Shown piece after piece: positions 1 to 11,465 of a DNA stretch of 64,000 bases; position 1 is the first letter of the stretch, and each line of letters opens with the position of its first letter. Source of the DNA: Deltaproteobacteria bacterium (GTDB lineage: Bacteria; Myxococcota_A; Polyangia; Polyangiales; Houyiibacteriaceae); assembly GCA_017644045.1 (NCBI GenBank), contig JAEPMI010000006.1, positions 467,314-531,313 of the forward strand, written 5' to 3'. A program made the position numbers and the translations under genes. The notes beneath the pieces were generated by a model, which searched no databases, was not told the origin of the DNA, and was given only the letters and a program-made list of their open reading frames with translations.

Positions 1-1
1 T

Positions 2-76
2 CGATTCGGCGCGAGGTTCGCGTACCCAGCATTCGTGGCACTCGGCACGATCGCCACACTGCGCCACGCTTTCTGA
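2..76 (+). CDS. C-terminal fragment of an unidentified protein
   Basis: An open frame enters from the left edge and ends at TGA 74-76. It encodes about 24 residues that are mainly small and hydrophobic (Ala, Phe, Leu, Gly), ending Leu-Arg-His-Ala-Phe, which would fit the end of a membrane protein. The fragment is too short to identify, and it could be a chance open frame. The next gene starts about 100 nt downstream on the same strand. Confidence 0.35.
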   Translation, partial: RFGARFAYPAFVALGTIATLRHAF

Positions 77-174
77 GGCCCTGCCATCGTGTTCTGGGTC
101 CCGCCCCGTGATGAGAGCAGGAAGGAAGAGTCTCGCGTAGGAAGACATCCCCACGGCCAGGAGTCTCTCGACAC

Positions 175-807
175 ATGACACACCCTCACGTCCCATCCGA
201 CTGGAAACCCCGCTCGGTCGAGCGTTTCAAGGCGACCTTCGGGGCTCTGCCCATCATCCGACTGCTGCTCGGCGGGCTCCTCGTCCTCGCGGCACTCGTG
301 CTCGCCGGGATGTTCGTGCCGACACTCTCGATGGCTCGCGGACCCGAATGGAGCATCCTCGGCGTGGGTGGCGTGGCCTTCGCGATCGGTGCGTTCTTTC
401 TCCAAGACGCCAGGCGCGAGCTCCGGACGCCGGACTACTTGGTCGAGATCGATCCCAGCGCTGGCGCGATGCTGCTGGTGCAGCCGAAGGGCATCGAGCG
501 CAAGAATCCGAAGCAGGAGTCCAGCCAGCCAGCGCGCTGGAGCGCGTACGTTCGTGACTCGGCGCGCTCGATGATCGTGCGCGCCGAGTCGATCACCCGG
601 TTGACGGTCGAGACGTCGGACACGACCCGTCGACGAGCCACGCGAGGCGGCGGCTCATACGAAGAGCCGGTGCGCACCGTGTCGCTGATCGCATGGCCGG
701 AGAAGGTCGTCGTGCTGTCGGGGGAGGTTGGCGCAGCCTTCGATCGGAAGGTGGCCGGCATCGCATCGGCTCTCGGCAAAGAGGTCCCGCGGGTCGGCGG
801 AGGCTGA
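175..807 (+). CDS. Hypothetical membrane protein with two N-terminal TM helices
   Basis: This 210-residue protein is not recognised. Two hydrophobic segments lie at about residues 24-48 and 58-77. A soluble, Arg-rich C-terminal part of about 130 residues follows, starting with a stretch resembling the PH-like fold that often follows two TM helices in small bacterial membrane proteins (weak inference). Ending in several Gly residues, it stops 2 nt before the convergent stop of the channel fusion gene. A purine-rich stretch (gaaggaagag) about 45 nt upstream is too far to act as its ribosome site. The function is unknown. Confidence 0.75.
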   Translation: MTHPHVPSDWKPRSVERFKATFGALPIIRLLLGGLLVLAALVLAGMFVPTLSMARGPEWSILGVGGVAFAIGAFFLQDARRELRTPDYLVEIDPSAGAMLLVQPKGIERKNPKQESSQPARWSAYVRDSARSMIVRAESITRLTVETSDTTRRRATRGGGSYEEPVRTVSLIAWPEKVVVLSGEVGAAFDRKVAGIASALGKEVPRVGGG

Positions 808-809
808 GT

Positions 810-3281
810 CTACGGCTCGAAGTACCAGCGCTCGATCCCCTCGCCGAAGCGCACCAGGGGACCGTGGTCCCAACCCTTCAGCTTGGGGTTCGCGAGGATG
901 CGCTCCGCGGCGAAGACCAGCGGGAGCACCGGCAGGCGCTCGCTGATCAGCGCGAAGAGCGCGTCGCGGAGCTGCTCGCGCCGTTCGGGGTAGAGCGCAT
1001 GGCGCTCGCGCTCGATGAGCGCGTGGATCTCGTCGGTGTAGGCGTCGTGGCGGTGGTCGTAGTCGTAGTTGCCGTCGACGTAGGGGACGTTCCAGAAGCG
1101 CCCCGGCGCCGCGTCGCGGTCGCCGCGGATGACGTGCTCGAGCAGGCCGCCGTGGCCGCCCTCGCGAGAGGTGGCGAAGGTGCTCTCGACGATGCGGTCC
1201 TCGACCCGCACACCCACGGCCTCGAGGTACTCGCGGATCTTGCCGTTGATGAGCAGCGACATCTCGGAGCCGTCGTGAATGAGCGCCAGCTCGGTCACGC
1301 CCTCCTCGCGGAGCGTCGCGCGCGCGGCGTCCGGGTCGTAGGCCGTACGCACGATGCCGGGCGCGTCGAGGTCGGGGATGGGGGTGTGCGCGACTCGGCC
1401 CGCCTCACCGTAGACGTCTGCCGCGAGCGCTTCGCGGTCGATGGCCTGCAGGAGCGCGCGCCGAACCGGGAGCCGGTCGAAGGGCGCGACGCTCATGTCC
1501 GGCTCGAGGAAGAGGTAGGTGGCCGACGGCCGGATGACCACCGACTCCGGGTGCTCTTCGCGCACCGCGAGCGCCTCCTCCATGGTGACCGAGTTGGGGA
1601 TCGTGATGTCGATCGCTCCGTCGAGGAACGCCTGCACCAGCTCGCCCGGCTCGACCTTGATCTCCTCGACCCGATCGATGGCGGGCGCCGGGCCGATGAA
1701 CTCGGGGTTGGGCTCGCCGACCATGCGCTCGTCCGGCGTGACCTCGCGCCAGCGGTAGGGGCCCAGCACCGGGGTCGCCGAGTGCCGCAGCCGGTCGAGC
1801 ACCGCATCGCGGCCCTCGACCTCGAAGAGCTCGCCGAGCAGGTGGTGCGGCACCACCTCGGGGCCTTCGAGCGCGTCGGCCAGCCGACCGTCCCAGGTCA
1901 CGACCACGAGCTCCGGGCTCGGCGTCTCCACCTTCGCGATGTGTTCGTCTTCCCAGAGCTCGAAGCCGAAGGCCACGTCCTGGCTCGTCAGCGGCTCGCC
2001 GTCCGACCACGTCAGTCCGTCCCGCAGGTGCCAGGTGACCTCGAGCGTTCCGTCGGCGGCGAAGCGCAGCAGGTCGTTGTCGATGCCCGGACGGCGGATG
2101 ACGTGCATCGGCTCGCCCTTGTCGTCCCCGTCGAGGTCCTTCAGCAGGCCCCAGAAGACGCCGCGGTAGAGTGTCGAGGAGAGCGCGTTGCGCACGCGAT
2201 TGCTCCCGATGCGCAGCTCTTCCCGCGCGGTCTCGGGGATGGCGATCTCCGGCACCGGGTCCGGCTCGCGCGGCGGCCGCTCCGGGACCTCGGGAATGGC
2301 GAGCGCGGTCGCGATCGCGCCGACGATGGGCAGGAGCACGCGGCTGACGCGGTCCGTCCAAACGGCCGTCTTGGGCTTGCCGCGCCGGTCGAGCGTGTGA
2401 CTGACGATGCTCTCCACCAGACACGCCGTGCTGAGCACGTAGGCGATCAGGAAGAGTATGTCCGTCAGCGTCAGGTACGAGACCGCCGGCAGGCTCCCTT
2501 CGAGTGTGAACTGGAACGCGAAGCAGCTGAGCAGCGCCGTGACACCGACGCCCGCACGCGGCTCGATGGCCTCCGCCGGCAGGAAGAGCGCGATGAGCGC
2601 CACCAGCGCGATGATGGCCAGCGGCAGGAAGATCTTGAGCGCCACCGTCACCAGCGGCCGGATGAGGTGCACCTCGAAGGTCGCGCGGTGCACGGTCGTC
2701 GGCAGGCCTTCCCGCGAGAGGAAGCCGAGGTCCGACGCGACCGTCTGGGAGCTGGTGGCGAGGTGGAACTCGGGCTCGTAGCCCCAGTCGGTCAGGCTGA
2801 AGCGCTCCGCCATGCCGCTGCCCGCCGCGTCCGTGACCAGCCGGCCATGCTCCTCGGGGAGCTCGAGCACGATGCTCACGCTCTGCTGGTCGTAGGGGAA
2901 CGCCTGCATCGGGAACTCGCCGCGCAGGGTCCCGCGACAGCGCCAGCGGGCGACGTGCCAGTCCCGGTCGTTGGCCAACCCGAGCGAGGTCCGCTCGATC
3001 TCGGCCGCGTTGGCGATCATCAGCTGGTCGGGATCGAACTCGCCCCGCCACTTGGCCCAGAGCTCGAAGTCCGTGCTGAAGACCCCGTCCTCGATCTGCA
3101 CGTCCGCCACGTCGTGGAGGAAGACCCCCGCGTAGATCTCGCGGTCGGCGCCGTGCCCGGTCTGGACGGCCAGCAGGCTCTCCGAGCCCTCGGGCGTCGG
3201 GCTCTCCTGGCCGGCGACGTCCGCGGGGAGGCTCAGCGCGAGGAGCCCCAGCAGGGCAAACGCGACGGGGGAGGTGCGCAT
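810..3281 (-). CDS. Pentameric ligand-gated ion channel fused to a family-5 solute-binding protein
   Basis: This 823-residue, two-part protein has a signal peptide (about 1-24) followed by a Cys-loop/Pro-loop receptor. It has a beta-rich ligand-binding region with the hallmark Phe-Pro-Tyr-Asp-Gln at about 128-132, then M1 (210-234), pore helix M2 (242-262, preceded by Glu as in GLIC), M3 (269-295) and M4 (310-330). A Pro/Glu-rich linker (331-352) leads into a SBP_bac_5 (oligopeptide/dipeptide-binding) domain from about 355 to the end. That domain carries the family stretch Leu-Arg-Asp-Gly-Leu-Thr-Trp-Ser-Asp-Gly near 419-428. In this channel family the C-terminus after M4 is periplasmic, which is where a solute-binding domain would work. 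Start chosen is the ATG before the signal peptide; an ATG 15 nt upstream (3296) is possible. The frame is continuous across the junction. A DUF420 gene is divergent, 75 nt away. Confidence 0.88.
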   Translation of the reverse strand: MRTSPVAFALLGLLALSLPADVAGQESPTPEGSESLLAVQTGHGADREIYAGVFLHDVADVQIEDGVFSTDFELWAKWRGEFDPDQLMIANAAEIERTSLGLANDRDWHVARWRCRGTLRGEFPMQAFPYDQQSVSIVLELPEEHGRLVTDAAGSGMAERFSLTDWGYEPEFHLATSSQTVASDLGFLSREGLPTTVHRATFEVHLIRPLVTVALKIFLPLAIIALVALIALFLPAEAIEPRAGVGVTALLSCFAFQFTLEGSLPAVSYLTLTDILFLIAYVLSTACLVESIVSHTLDRRGKPKTAVWTDRVSRVLLPIVGAIATALAIPEVPERPPREPDPVPEIAIPETAREELRIGSNRVRNALSSTLYRGVFWGLLKDLDGDDKGEPMHVIRRPGIDNDLLRFAADGTLEVTWHLRDGLTWSDGEPLTSQDVAFGFELWEDEHIAKVETPSPELVVVTWDGRLADALEGPEVVPHHLLGELFEVEGRDAVLDRLRHSATPVLGPYRWREVTPDERMVGEPNPEFIGPAPAIDRVEEIKVEPGELVQAFLDGAIDITIPNSVTMEEALAVREEHPESVVIRPSATYLFLEPDMSVAPFDRLPVRRALLQAIDREALAADVYGEAGRVAHTPIPDLDAPGIVRTAYDPDAARATLREEGVTELALIHDGSEMSLLINGKIREYLEAVGVRVEDRIVESTFATSREGGHGGLLEHVIRGDRDAAPGRFWNVPYVDGNYDYDHRHDAYTDEIHALIERERHALYPERREQLRDALFALISERLPVLPLVFAAERILANPKLKGWDHGPLVRFGEGIERWYFEP

Positions 3282-3356
3282 CGGGAGCGCGACCATACCA
3301 GGGTCGGGAGGGTCCGGTGCTTGCTCCGAACGCCGAGCGCGCCCATATCCCCCGCC

Positions 3357-3908
3357 ATGGCGACCATGGCTGCTGCCGACCGATCCAGCGACCGCTTCTT
3401 CTTCACCTTCGCCGCGGTGATCTCCGCGGCCGCGCTGGCGTTCCTGACCTGGCTGCTCCTGATCCGGGATACGGCCGGCACCGATCCGGGGGCGCTGAGC
3501 TTCATGCCGGCCGTGAACGCCGGGCTGAACGCCACCGCCGCGCTGCTGCTGGTCCTCGGCTGGCGGGCCATCCGCGCCGGTCAGCGCACCAAGCACCAGT
3601 GGATGATGATCGGGACCTTCGCCTGCTCGGCGCTCTTCCTGGTCGGCTACATCGCCTACCACTACCTCCACGGCGACTCCCGCTACGAGGGCCCCGCGCG
3701 TGGGCTCTACCTCGGCATGCTGGCGAGCCACGTGCTCCTGAGCATCCCGGTGGTTCCGCTGGCGCTGACCGCCTTCTACCTGGCGTGGAAGAAGCGCTTC
3801 GCCGCCCACAAGAAGGTCACCCGCTGGCTCGCGCCCATCTGGCTCTACGTCTCAGTGACCGGCGTCTTGGTCTACGTCTTCCTGAACGTCATCGGCCGCG
3901 GCGTCTGA
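3357..3908 (+). CDS. DUF420 / YozB-type membrane protein
   Basis: This 183-residue protein has five hydrophobic helices, with His residues at helix ends (a Tyr-His-Tyr-Leu-His stretch near 101-105). It matches the DUF420 family, whose Bacillus member (CtaM/YozB) is needed for cytochrome oxidase maturation. That role is known for the family and only inferred here; no oxidase gene is in view. Start is the ATG after the run of C residues. The frame is open far upstream, but that part is antisense to the channel fusion. The last 57 nt overlap the end of the convergent cstA gene. Confidence 0.82.
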   Translation: MATMAAADRSSDRFFFTFAAVISAAALAFLTWLLLIRDTAGTDPGALSFMPAVNAGLNATAALLLVLGWRAIRAGQRTKHQWMMIGTFACSALFLVGYIAYHYLHGDSRYEGPARGLYLGMLASHVLLSIPVVPLALTAFYLAWKKRFAAHKKVTRWLAPIWLYVSVTGVLVYVFLNVIGRGV

Positions 3909-5606
3909 CCCGGGCTTCCGGCGCAGCGCCATCGCGCCCTCGGTCAGCATCCACACCACCAGCGCGAGCAGCGCGACCGTCACCCCTGTGAGCAGATCGT
4001 CGCCGGTCGCCAGGAACTCCTGCAGCTTCGCGAGGAGCGCCAAGAGCGCGACCCCGGTGACGAGGAGCATCGGGATCACGATGGGCAGCACCGGCTTCTT
4101 CCGCGCGCCGAAGTAGAGCGCGAGCACCATCAGGGTGAGCGCCGCGAGCATCTGATTGCTCGCGCCGAAGATGGGCCAGAGCACCCAGCCGACCTGCTTC
4201 GCCTGACCCATCGCGTCGGTGGTCTCACCGAAGCAGAGCGCGATGGCCGGAAGCACGGCGACGGCTGTCGCGACCGTGGGCCGCTTCAGCACCGGCAGCG
4301 AAACGGCGTCGCCGAGCTCGGCGACGATGAAGCGCTGGATGCGCGTGGCCGTGTCGAGCGTGGTCGCCGCGAAGGAGATCACCAGCACCGCCATCACGGT
4401 GCGCGCGAGCTCCGTCGGTAGCCCGACCGCCTCGAGGAACGCCCCACCCCCGAGCACGAACGCGCTGGCCTTGTTGGCCCCGGCGTGCGCCCAGCTGTCG
4501 TAGTAGGTGCTCCAGCTCAGGTCGGCGACCGCACCGTGCGAGGGCAGCTCGCACGCACCGACCAGCGCGATGCCGGCGACCGCGGCGAGCGTCGACGCGA
4601 GCGCCAGCGTGCCCTCGCCGAGCATCGCGCCGTAGCCGATCGGGCGCGCGTGGCGGAGCTCCGAGAGCTGCTTCGAGGTGGTGCCGCTCGAGACCAGACC
4701 GTGGAAGCCGCTGATGGCACCGCACGCGATGGTCACGAAGAGGAGCGGGAAGAGCGGCGGCGAGTCGTCGTCCATCCGGATGGCCGGCGCGTCGAGATCG
4801 GGGTGCGCCACGAAGAGCCCGGCGAAGAGCAGCGCGAGCCCGACCATGAGCTGGTGGCTGTTGATGAAGTCGCGCGGCTGCAGCAGGAGCCACACCGGCA
4901 AGAGGCTGGCGATGGCCGAGTAGCCGAAGAGCAGCAGGATCCACGTCGTGCGCGGGTCGCTCGCGCCGAAGTCGGCGAGGTCGATGGGCACTTTCGTGCC
5001 CACCCACACCAGGGCGTAGAGCACGACCAGCGCGATCACGCTGGGCCACAGCGCGGGGACCCTCTTCTTGTAGACCAGCCAGCCGACGATCACCGCGAGC
5101 ACGATCTCGGACTGGATCGGGAGCACGCTCGCCGGCTGCGCCACGAAGAGCCCAGCGATGGCCATCGCGAAGACCGCGAGCACGAGCCACACGACCCCCG
5201 CGACGAAGCAGAGGAAGAGCAGCCTGGCGCGCTTGCCGAGCACCTTCGCGGCGACGTCCGCGATGCTGCGCCCACCCTCGCGCACGCTGAGCACCAGCGC
5301 GCCGAAGTCGTGCACCGCGCCCATGAAGATGGTCCCGATCACGACCCAGAGGAGCGCCGGGAGCCAGCCCCAGTACGCGGCGACGCAGGGCCCGATGATC
5401 GGCGCGGCGCCGGCGATGGAGGTGAAGTGGTGCCCGAAGAGGACGTGCGGGTCCGTCGGCACATAGTCGCGCTCGTCGCGGAGCGCGTGTGCCGGCATCT
5501 CGAGCTCGTCGCGATCACCGAAGATGCGTTCGCCCACGAAGCGCGCGTAGAAGCGGTACCCGAGGGCGAAGCACGCCAGGACGACGATGGCGGCGAGGGC
5601 GGCCAC
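3852..5606 (-). CDS. cstA: Carbon starvation protein CstA family transporter
   Basis: This is a 584-residue polytopic inner-membrane protein of the CstA family (peptide/pyruvate uptake in enterobacteria). Family landmarks include the N-terminal stretch with Pro-Thr-Asp-Pro-His-Val-Leu-Phe-Gly-His-His-Phe, the Gly-Ala-Val-His-Asp-Phe segment, and the late Pro-Ile-Phe-Gly-Ala-Ser-Asn-Gln motif. It is shorter than E. coli CstA (about 700 residues), which is normal for short-form members. GTG start lies 1 nt after the stop of the beta-propeller lipoprotein gene upstream, so the two are probably co-transcribed and coupled. The acidic, Asp-rich last 19 residues are read antisense to the end of the DUF420 gene. 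Confidence 0.9.
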   Translation of the reverse strand: MAALAAIVVLACFALGYRFYARFVGERIFGDRDELEMPAHALRDERDYVPTDPHVLFGHHFTSIAGAAPIIGPCVAAYWGWLPALLWVVIGTIFMGAVHDFGALVLSVREGGRSIADVAAKVLGKRARLLFLCFVAGVVWLVLAVFAMAIAGLFVAQPASVLPIQSEIVLAVIVGWLVYKKRVPALWPSVIALVVLYALVWVGTKVPIDLADFGASDPRTTWILLLFGYSAIASLLPVWLLLQPRDFINSHQLMVGLALLFAGLFVAHPDLDAPAIRMDDDSPPLFPLLFVTIACGAISGFHGLVSSGTTSKQLSELRHARPIGYGAMLGEGTLALASTLAAVAGIALVGACELPSHGAVADLSWSTYYDSWAHAGANKASAFVLGGGAFLEAVGLPTELARTVMAVLVISFAATTLDTATRIQRFIVAELGDAVSLPVLKRPTVATAVAVLPAIALCFGETTDAMGQAKQVGWVLWPIFGASNQMLAALTLMVLALYFGARKKPVLPIVIPMLLVTGVALLALLAKLQEFLATGDDLLTGVTVALLALVVWMLTEGAMALRRKPGSDAAADDVQEDVDQDAGH

Positions 5607-5607
5607 G

Positions 5608-8151
5608 TCAGTCGGCGGGCGCGGGCGCGCCGAAGAAGCGCGCCACTAGGCCGGGTGTCGCCGCCGCCTCGGAGAGGGGCACGAGCGGCGCCGAGACCAT
5701 CGTGCCGGGGCCACGGTACAGGAAGCGGCTCGGGTCGGCGTCCTCGGCGAGCTCGTAGGCGCCCTCGTCGCTGACCGCGTAGGCGTGGGTCTGCCGGTCG
5801 AGGTTCTCGTCCATGCGCGGGGCGTGGAGCGCGACGCCGGATCCGTCCGCGACCCGGTGCACCTCGACGTACGACCCGCGGCGCGCGGTCACGTAGGTGC
5901 CGAGCGGCGAGAAGCTGAGCTCGTCGCCGCGGGTGCAGTCGCCCATGGTCTTGGTGTCGTTGGTCAACAGATCGGTCACCACGAGCACGCCGGCGTGGCA
6001 GCTCGCCAGCTTCTCCGCGTCGGCGGAGACGGCCCACGGGAGCGGGATGCCGTCCTTGGCCGTCCGCGGCGCGCCGTCGCGGTCGAGCACGCGCAGACCG
6101 GACGGGAGCTCGACGATCACCGCGGCGCCGTCGGCCGTGATGCCGATCTTCCGGATGCCGTCACCCGCGTCGTGGGTCGCCACCAAGCGACCGTCGGTCG
6201 CGTCGATGAGCACCGCCTCGGAGCCGTTCGCGATCGCGAGCAGGTGGGTCTCGCGGGCGAACGCAAAGTGATTCGGGCTCGCCACACCGATCTCGGCGAG
6301 CGAGGCCATCCCGCGAACGCGATGGAGGCTCGCACGGAGCCCTTCGCTATCGACGTGACGGAAGACCAGAAGGGCCGATCCGTCGGGCGAGAGCTCGATC
6401 GCCTGGATCGGATGGTGGTCGTCGGGGATCCGCAGTCGACCGACGCGGCGCCCTCGACGCTGGTGCACCACCACCTCGCGTTCCGTCGCGAACGCGAGCA
6501 CCTCGCCGTCGGCGCTCAGCGTGTGACGCTGCAGGCACTGGCCGTAGCGACAGGTGGGCGCGCCCCGCCCCTTGCGAACCCGACCCAGGCTCTCGCCGTC
6601 CGGTCCGAGCACCTCGATCTGGCGACCGTTGTCCACCAGCACCCGGCCGGTGGACTCGCTGGCCGCGAGCGGCGTGGGGACCTCTTCGCTCTCGCCGCTC
6701 TGCAGGTCGCAGCGCCGCGCGCCCATGTAGAGCGAGGGCGAGTCACCCCAGGTCACCGTCCCGGAGCCACGACAGGGGGTCGAGCGGAAGCCGTCGCGGC
6801 CCCACCACTCCACGCCGCCGCGGCCGTAGGACACGAGCGCGCTCTCGTCGGGCTTCCACTGCACGCCCCAGACACTGTGCTCGCCGCCGGCGGGCTCGAA
6901 GCGCCGGGGCACGAGCTCTTCCGCCTGGAGATCGAAGAGGGTCAGCGAGCGCCCGAGGACCGCGAGCCACCGGCCGTCGCGAGAGAGCACCAGGCCGCTC
7001 GTGTAGTCCTCGAGCCCGATCGCGACCGGCTCGCCGGGGTTCTCGTCGCCGACCCGCAGGGGAATGGCCGTGAGGGTCTGACGACCGAGGAACACGAGCC
7101 GCTCGCCCGCGTGGTCGAGGTGGAGCCCCTCGGTGCCATTGAACGCCTGGAGCCACCCCTCGGGGAGCTGGGTCTGGCCGATGACGGACCCATCGCGGGT
7201 CGAGCGCAGCGTGAGCCCGCCATCCTGACGGATCAGAGCCAGGCGCTCGCCGTCGCCGCTCACGATGAGCGCCCGGATCGGTTGCTCGTGCTCGATGCTC
7301 ACCTCGGCGATGCGTTCGCCGGTCGAGGCATCGAGCCAGAGCAGTGGCGCGTCGGGCGCAGCCACGAAGAGCGCCTCACCGTTCGGGTGCACGGTCGCCA
7401 GCACCAGCTGGCCCTCGCCCTCGGGAGCGACCTCGAAGCGTGGCTCGTCCTCTTCGTCCTCGAAGCCACGGAGCTCGACGCTCGCGTCGCCGTGATGGAT
7501 GAGCACGGCCCCGGTGGGCAGGACGGTCGGGAAGCCGGCGATGGTGAGCGGGATGTCACGCGGCTCGAGCCCGGGGCCCTGGAGCCGGAGCATCGTGGAG
7601 CCCTCGAGCTCGTGAATCATCGCGAGCCGCTCGCTGCGAGGCTCGACGCTGAGCGCCTGCACGTCGACGTAGGCGAGACCCGGCAGCTCCACCTCACGCA
7701 GCCGACCCGTTCGGAGGTCCCACGAGCGGAGCCCACCCATCGCGCCGAAGCTGGTGCCGTTGGCCACGTAGGCGATGCCGCGGTCGGTGACGTCCAGCCC
7801 CCGAATCGCGCGCCGCACGAACACGCGGCGGCCGGCGCGGATCCGGCCGGACTCCAGATCGACCAGCGAGGCCTCGCCGTCGCCACCGAGGGTGACGACC
7901 GCGCGCCCGTCGGCCGTGAAGCCGACGTCGACGACGTTGTTGCGCGCCACCGACTGGAAGACCAGCGCGGGGGTCGCCGGCTCCACGCCCCCCGGGCCAT
8001 CGACGGGCGGAGCGGGCCGCGTCGCGTCGACGAGCCAGTCGGTCGGCTCCGGCTCCGCGGGCTCGGGGTTCGGCGTGGTGTGGGTGGTCGGCGTCGCCGC
8101 CGGGCCACAGCCCAGCGCCAGACAGGCGACCGCGAGCAAGCGGGGCGTCAT
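5608..8151 (-). CDS. Beta-propeller (WD40/YVTN-like) lipoprotein
   Basis: This 847-residue protein starts with a lipoprotein signal (hydrophobic stretch ending Leu-Ala-Leu-Gly-Cys near residue 15) followed by a Thr/Pro/Glu-rich linker. The rest is a run of blades with recurring patterns such as Asp-Gly-x-x-Val/Leu-x-Leu and Leu-Ser-x-Asp-Gly-x-x-Leu-Ala, typical of WD40/PQQ-like propellers, probably two seven-bladed ones. The ATG at 8151 was chosen because it gives the lipobox. A scaffold or sensor role at the membrane is inference. The gene is immediately upstream of cstA and divergent from the MpaB-like gene (70 nt), with which it shares a promoter region. Confidence 0.82.
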   Translation of the reverse strand: MTPRLLAVACLALGCGPAATPTTHTTPNPEPAEPEPTDWLVDATRPAPPVDGPGGVEPATPALVFQSVARNNVVDVGFTADGRAVVTLGGDGEASLVDLESGRIRAGRRVFVRRAIRGLDVTDRGIAYVANGTSFGAMGGLRSWDLRTGRLREVELPGLAYVDVQALSVEPRSERLAMIHELEGSTMLRLQGPGLEPRDIPLTIAGFPTVLPTGAVLIHHGDASVELRGFEDEEDEPRFEVAPEGEGQLVLATVHPNGEALFVAAPDAPLLWLDASTGERIAEVSIEHEQPIRALIVSGDGERLALIRQDGGLTLRSTRDGSVIGQTQLPEGWLQAFNGTEGLHLDHAGERLVFLGRQTLTAIPLRVGDENPGEPVAIGLEDYTSGLVLSRDGRWLAVLGRSLTLFDLQAEELVPRRFEPAGGEHSVWGVQWKPDESALVSYGRGGVEWWGRDGFRSTPCRGSGTVTWGDSPSLYMGARRCDLQSGESEEVPTPLAASESTGRVLVDNGRQIEVLGPDGESLGRVRKGRGAPTCRYGQCLQRHTLSADGEVLAFATEREVVVHQRRGRRVGRLRIPDDHHPIQAIELSPDGSALLVFRHVDSEGLRASLHRVRGMASLAEIGVASPNHFAFARETHLLAIANGSEAVLIDATDGRLVATHDAGDGIRKIGITADGAAVIVELPSGLRVLDRDGAPRTAKDGIPLPWAVSADAEKLASCHAGVLVVTDLLTNDTKTMGDCTRGDELSFSPLGTYVTARRGSYVEVHRVADGSGVALHAPRMDENLDRQTHAYAVSDEGAYELAEDADPSRFLYRGPGTMVSAPLVPLSEAAATPGLVARFFGAPAPAD

Positions 8152-8221
8152 CACCCCGCGAGCATAACGCAGCCGCGGCTTGGATTGACGGAGGGTGCGG
8201 GCGGGGGCGAAGCTGTCGTGC

Positions 8222-9187
8222 ATGGGGTGTCCAATGGGTGGGTCTGGTGAAGTCGACCGGGAGTCCTTCGACGCCGAGGCCTCCGCCGTGTTCCGAAGCA
8301 CGGGCGACCCGGCCGAAGGCGTCCACGGACCGGGCTCCACCACCTGGCGAATCGCCCGCGAATCGGTGCTGTTCCTCGGCGGCGGGCGCGCGGCGCTGCT
8401 TCAGCTCGCGCACCCCTACGTGGCGCACGCGGTCGCCGAGCACTCGGAGACGCAGACCGACCCGATCGGACGCTTCGAGCGGACCTTCCGCCACGTCTAC
8501 GCGATGATCTTCGGCGACCTCGGCCACGCGCGGCGTTCGAGCGACCGGGTGCGGCGCATCCACGAGACCATCGAGGGCACCATCGACGAGCACGTCGGCG
8601 CGTTCGCTCCCGGCGACCGCTACCTCGCCAACGACGCGACCGCCCTGCTCTGGGTGCACGCGACGCTGATCCACACCGCGCTGCAGGTCTATGACGCGGT
8701 GGTCGCCCCGCTGAGCTTCGCGGACAAGGACGCCTACTGGCGCGAGTCGAAGCGCTTCGCGCGCCTCTTCGGGGTCCCGGCCGCGGATCTGCCGGACAGC
8801 TGGACCGACTTCGAGCGCTGGTTCGCGTCCATGCTCGACAGCGACCTCATCGCCGTCGGCCGACCCGCCAAGGAGATCGCGCGTTTCCTGCTCACGCCGC
8901 CTCGCGCGAGCGCCGCGCCCATTCTCGGGTGGTACCGGCTGATGACCGCCGGGCTCATGCCGCGCTCGCTCCGCGAGCCCTTCGGGCTGCGCTACACCCG
9001 CCGCGACGCGCTGCTCTTCCACAGCTCGCTCCGGACGCTGCGAAGCACCTACCCGCTGCTGCCCCGCCGACTCCGTGACGTCCCCGCGTACGTCGAGGCG
9101 CAGAAGCGCCTCGCGGGCGACGAGACGCCGGACCAATTCGGTCGCACCATCGAAAAGCTCGCGCTCCGCGTGGTCGCACCCGCATAG
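8222..9187 (+). CDS. Oxygenase MpaB-like protein (DUF2236)
   Basis: This 321-residue protein is recognised as DUF2236/MpaB-like by the N-terminal Trp-Arg-Ile-Ala-Arg-Glu, the Gly-Gly-Gly-Arg-Ala-Ala-Leu-Leu-Gln-Leu-Ala-His-Pro stretch, the Phe-Glu-Arg-Thr-Phe-Arg-His-Val-Tyr region and the later Trp-Val-His-Ala-Thr-Leu. These contain the His residues thought to hold haem in fungal MpaB and in the rubber oxygenase Lcp relatives. A cytoplasmic oxygenase of unknown substrate is the best guess. ATG 8222 was preferred; ATG 8234 is in frame and equally possible. The next gene starts 57 nt downstream on the same strand. Confidence 0.85.
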   Translation: MGCPMGGSGEVDRESFDAEASAVFRSTGDPAEGVHGPGSTTWRIARESVLFLGGGRAALLQLAHPYVAHAVAEHSETQTDPIGRFERTFRHVYAMIFGDLGHARRSSDRVRRIHETIEGTIDEHVGAFAPGDRYLANDATALLWVHATLIHTALQVYDAVVAPLSFADKDAYWRESKRFARLFGVPAADLPDSWTDFERWFASMLDSDLIAVGRPAKEIARFLLTPPRASAAPILGWYRLMTAGLMPRSLREPFGLRYTRRDALLFHSSLRTLRSTYPLLPRRLRDVPAYVEAQKRLAGDETPDQFGRTIEKLALRVVAPA

Positions 9188-9244
9188 CAAGCGTCCCGGT
9201 TTCGGGTGGGCGAAGCGCTCAGCTTTGCTATGGGGTGGCCCACC

Positions 9245-10861
<1,617 letters not shown>

Positions 10862-10865
10862 GCGC

Positions 10866-11411
<546 letters not shown>

Positions 11412-11465
11412 GCCCCCAAGGTATCAGCTGGATCGGGAGGCCGCGACGCTTCACCCTCCAGCCCG

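Noticed and set aside
693-3356. Very long plus-strand open frame opposite the channel fusion
   Set aside because: It is the antisense of a gene with clear domains, rich in Arg/Val/Gly, and only its end (from 3357) is a real gene. Such shadows are common at this GC content.
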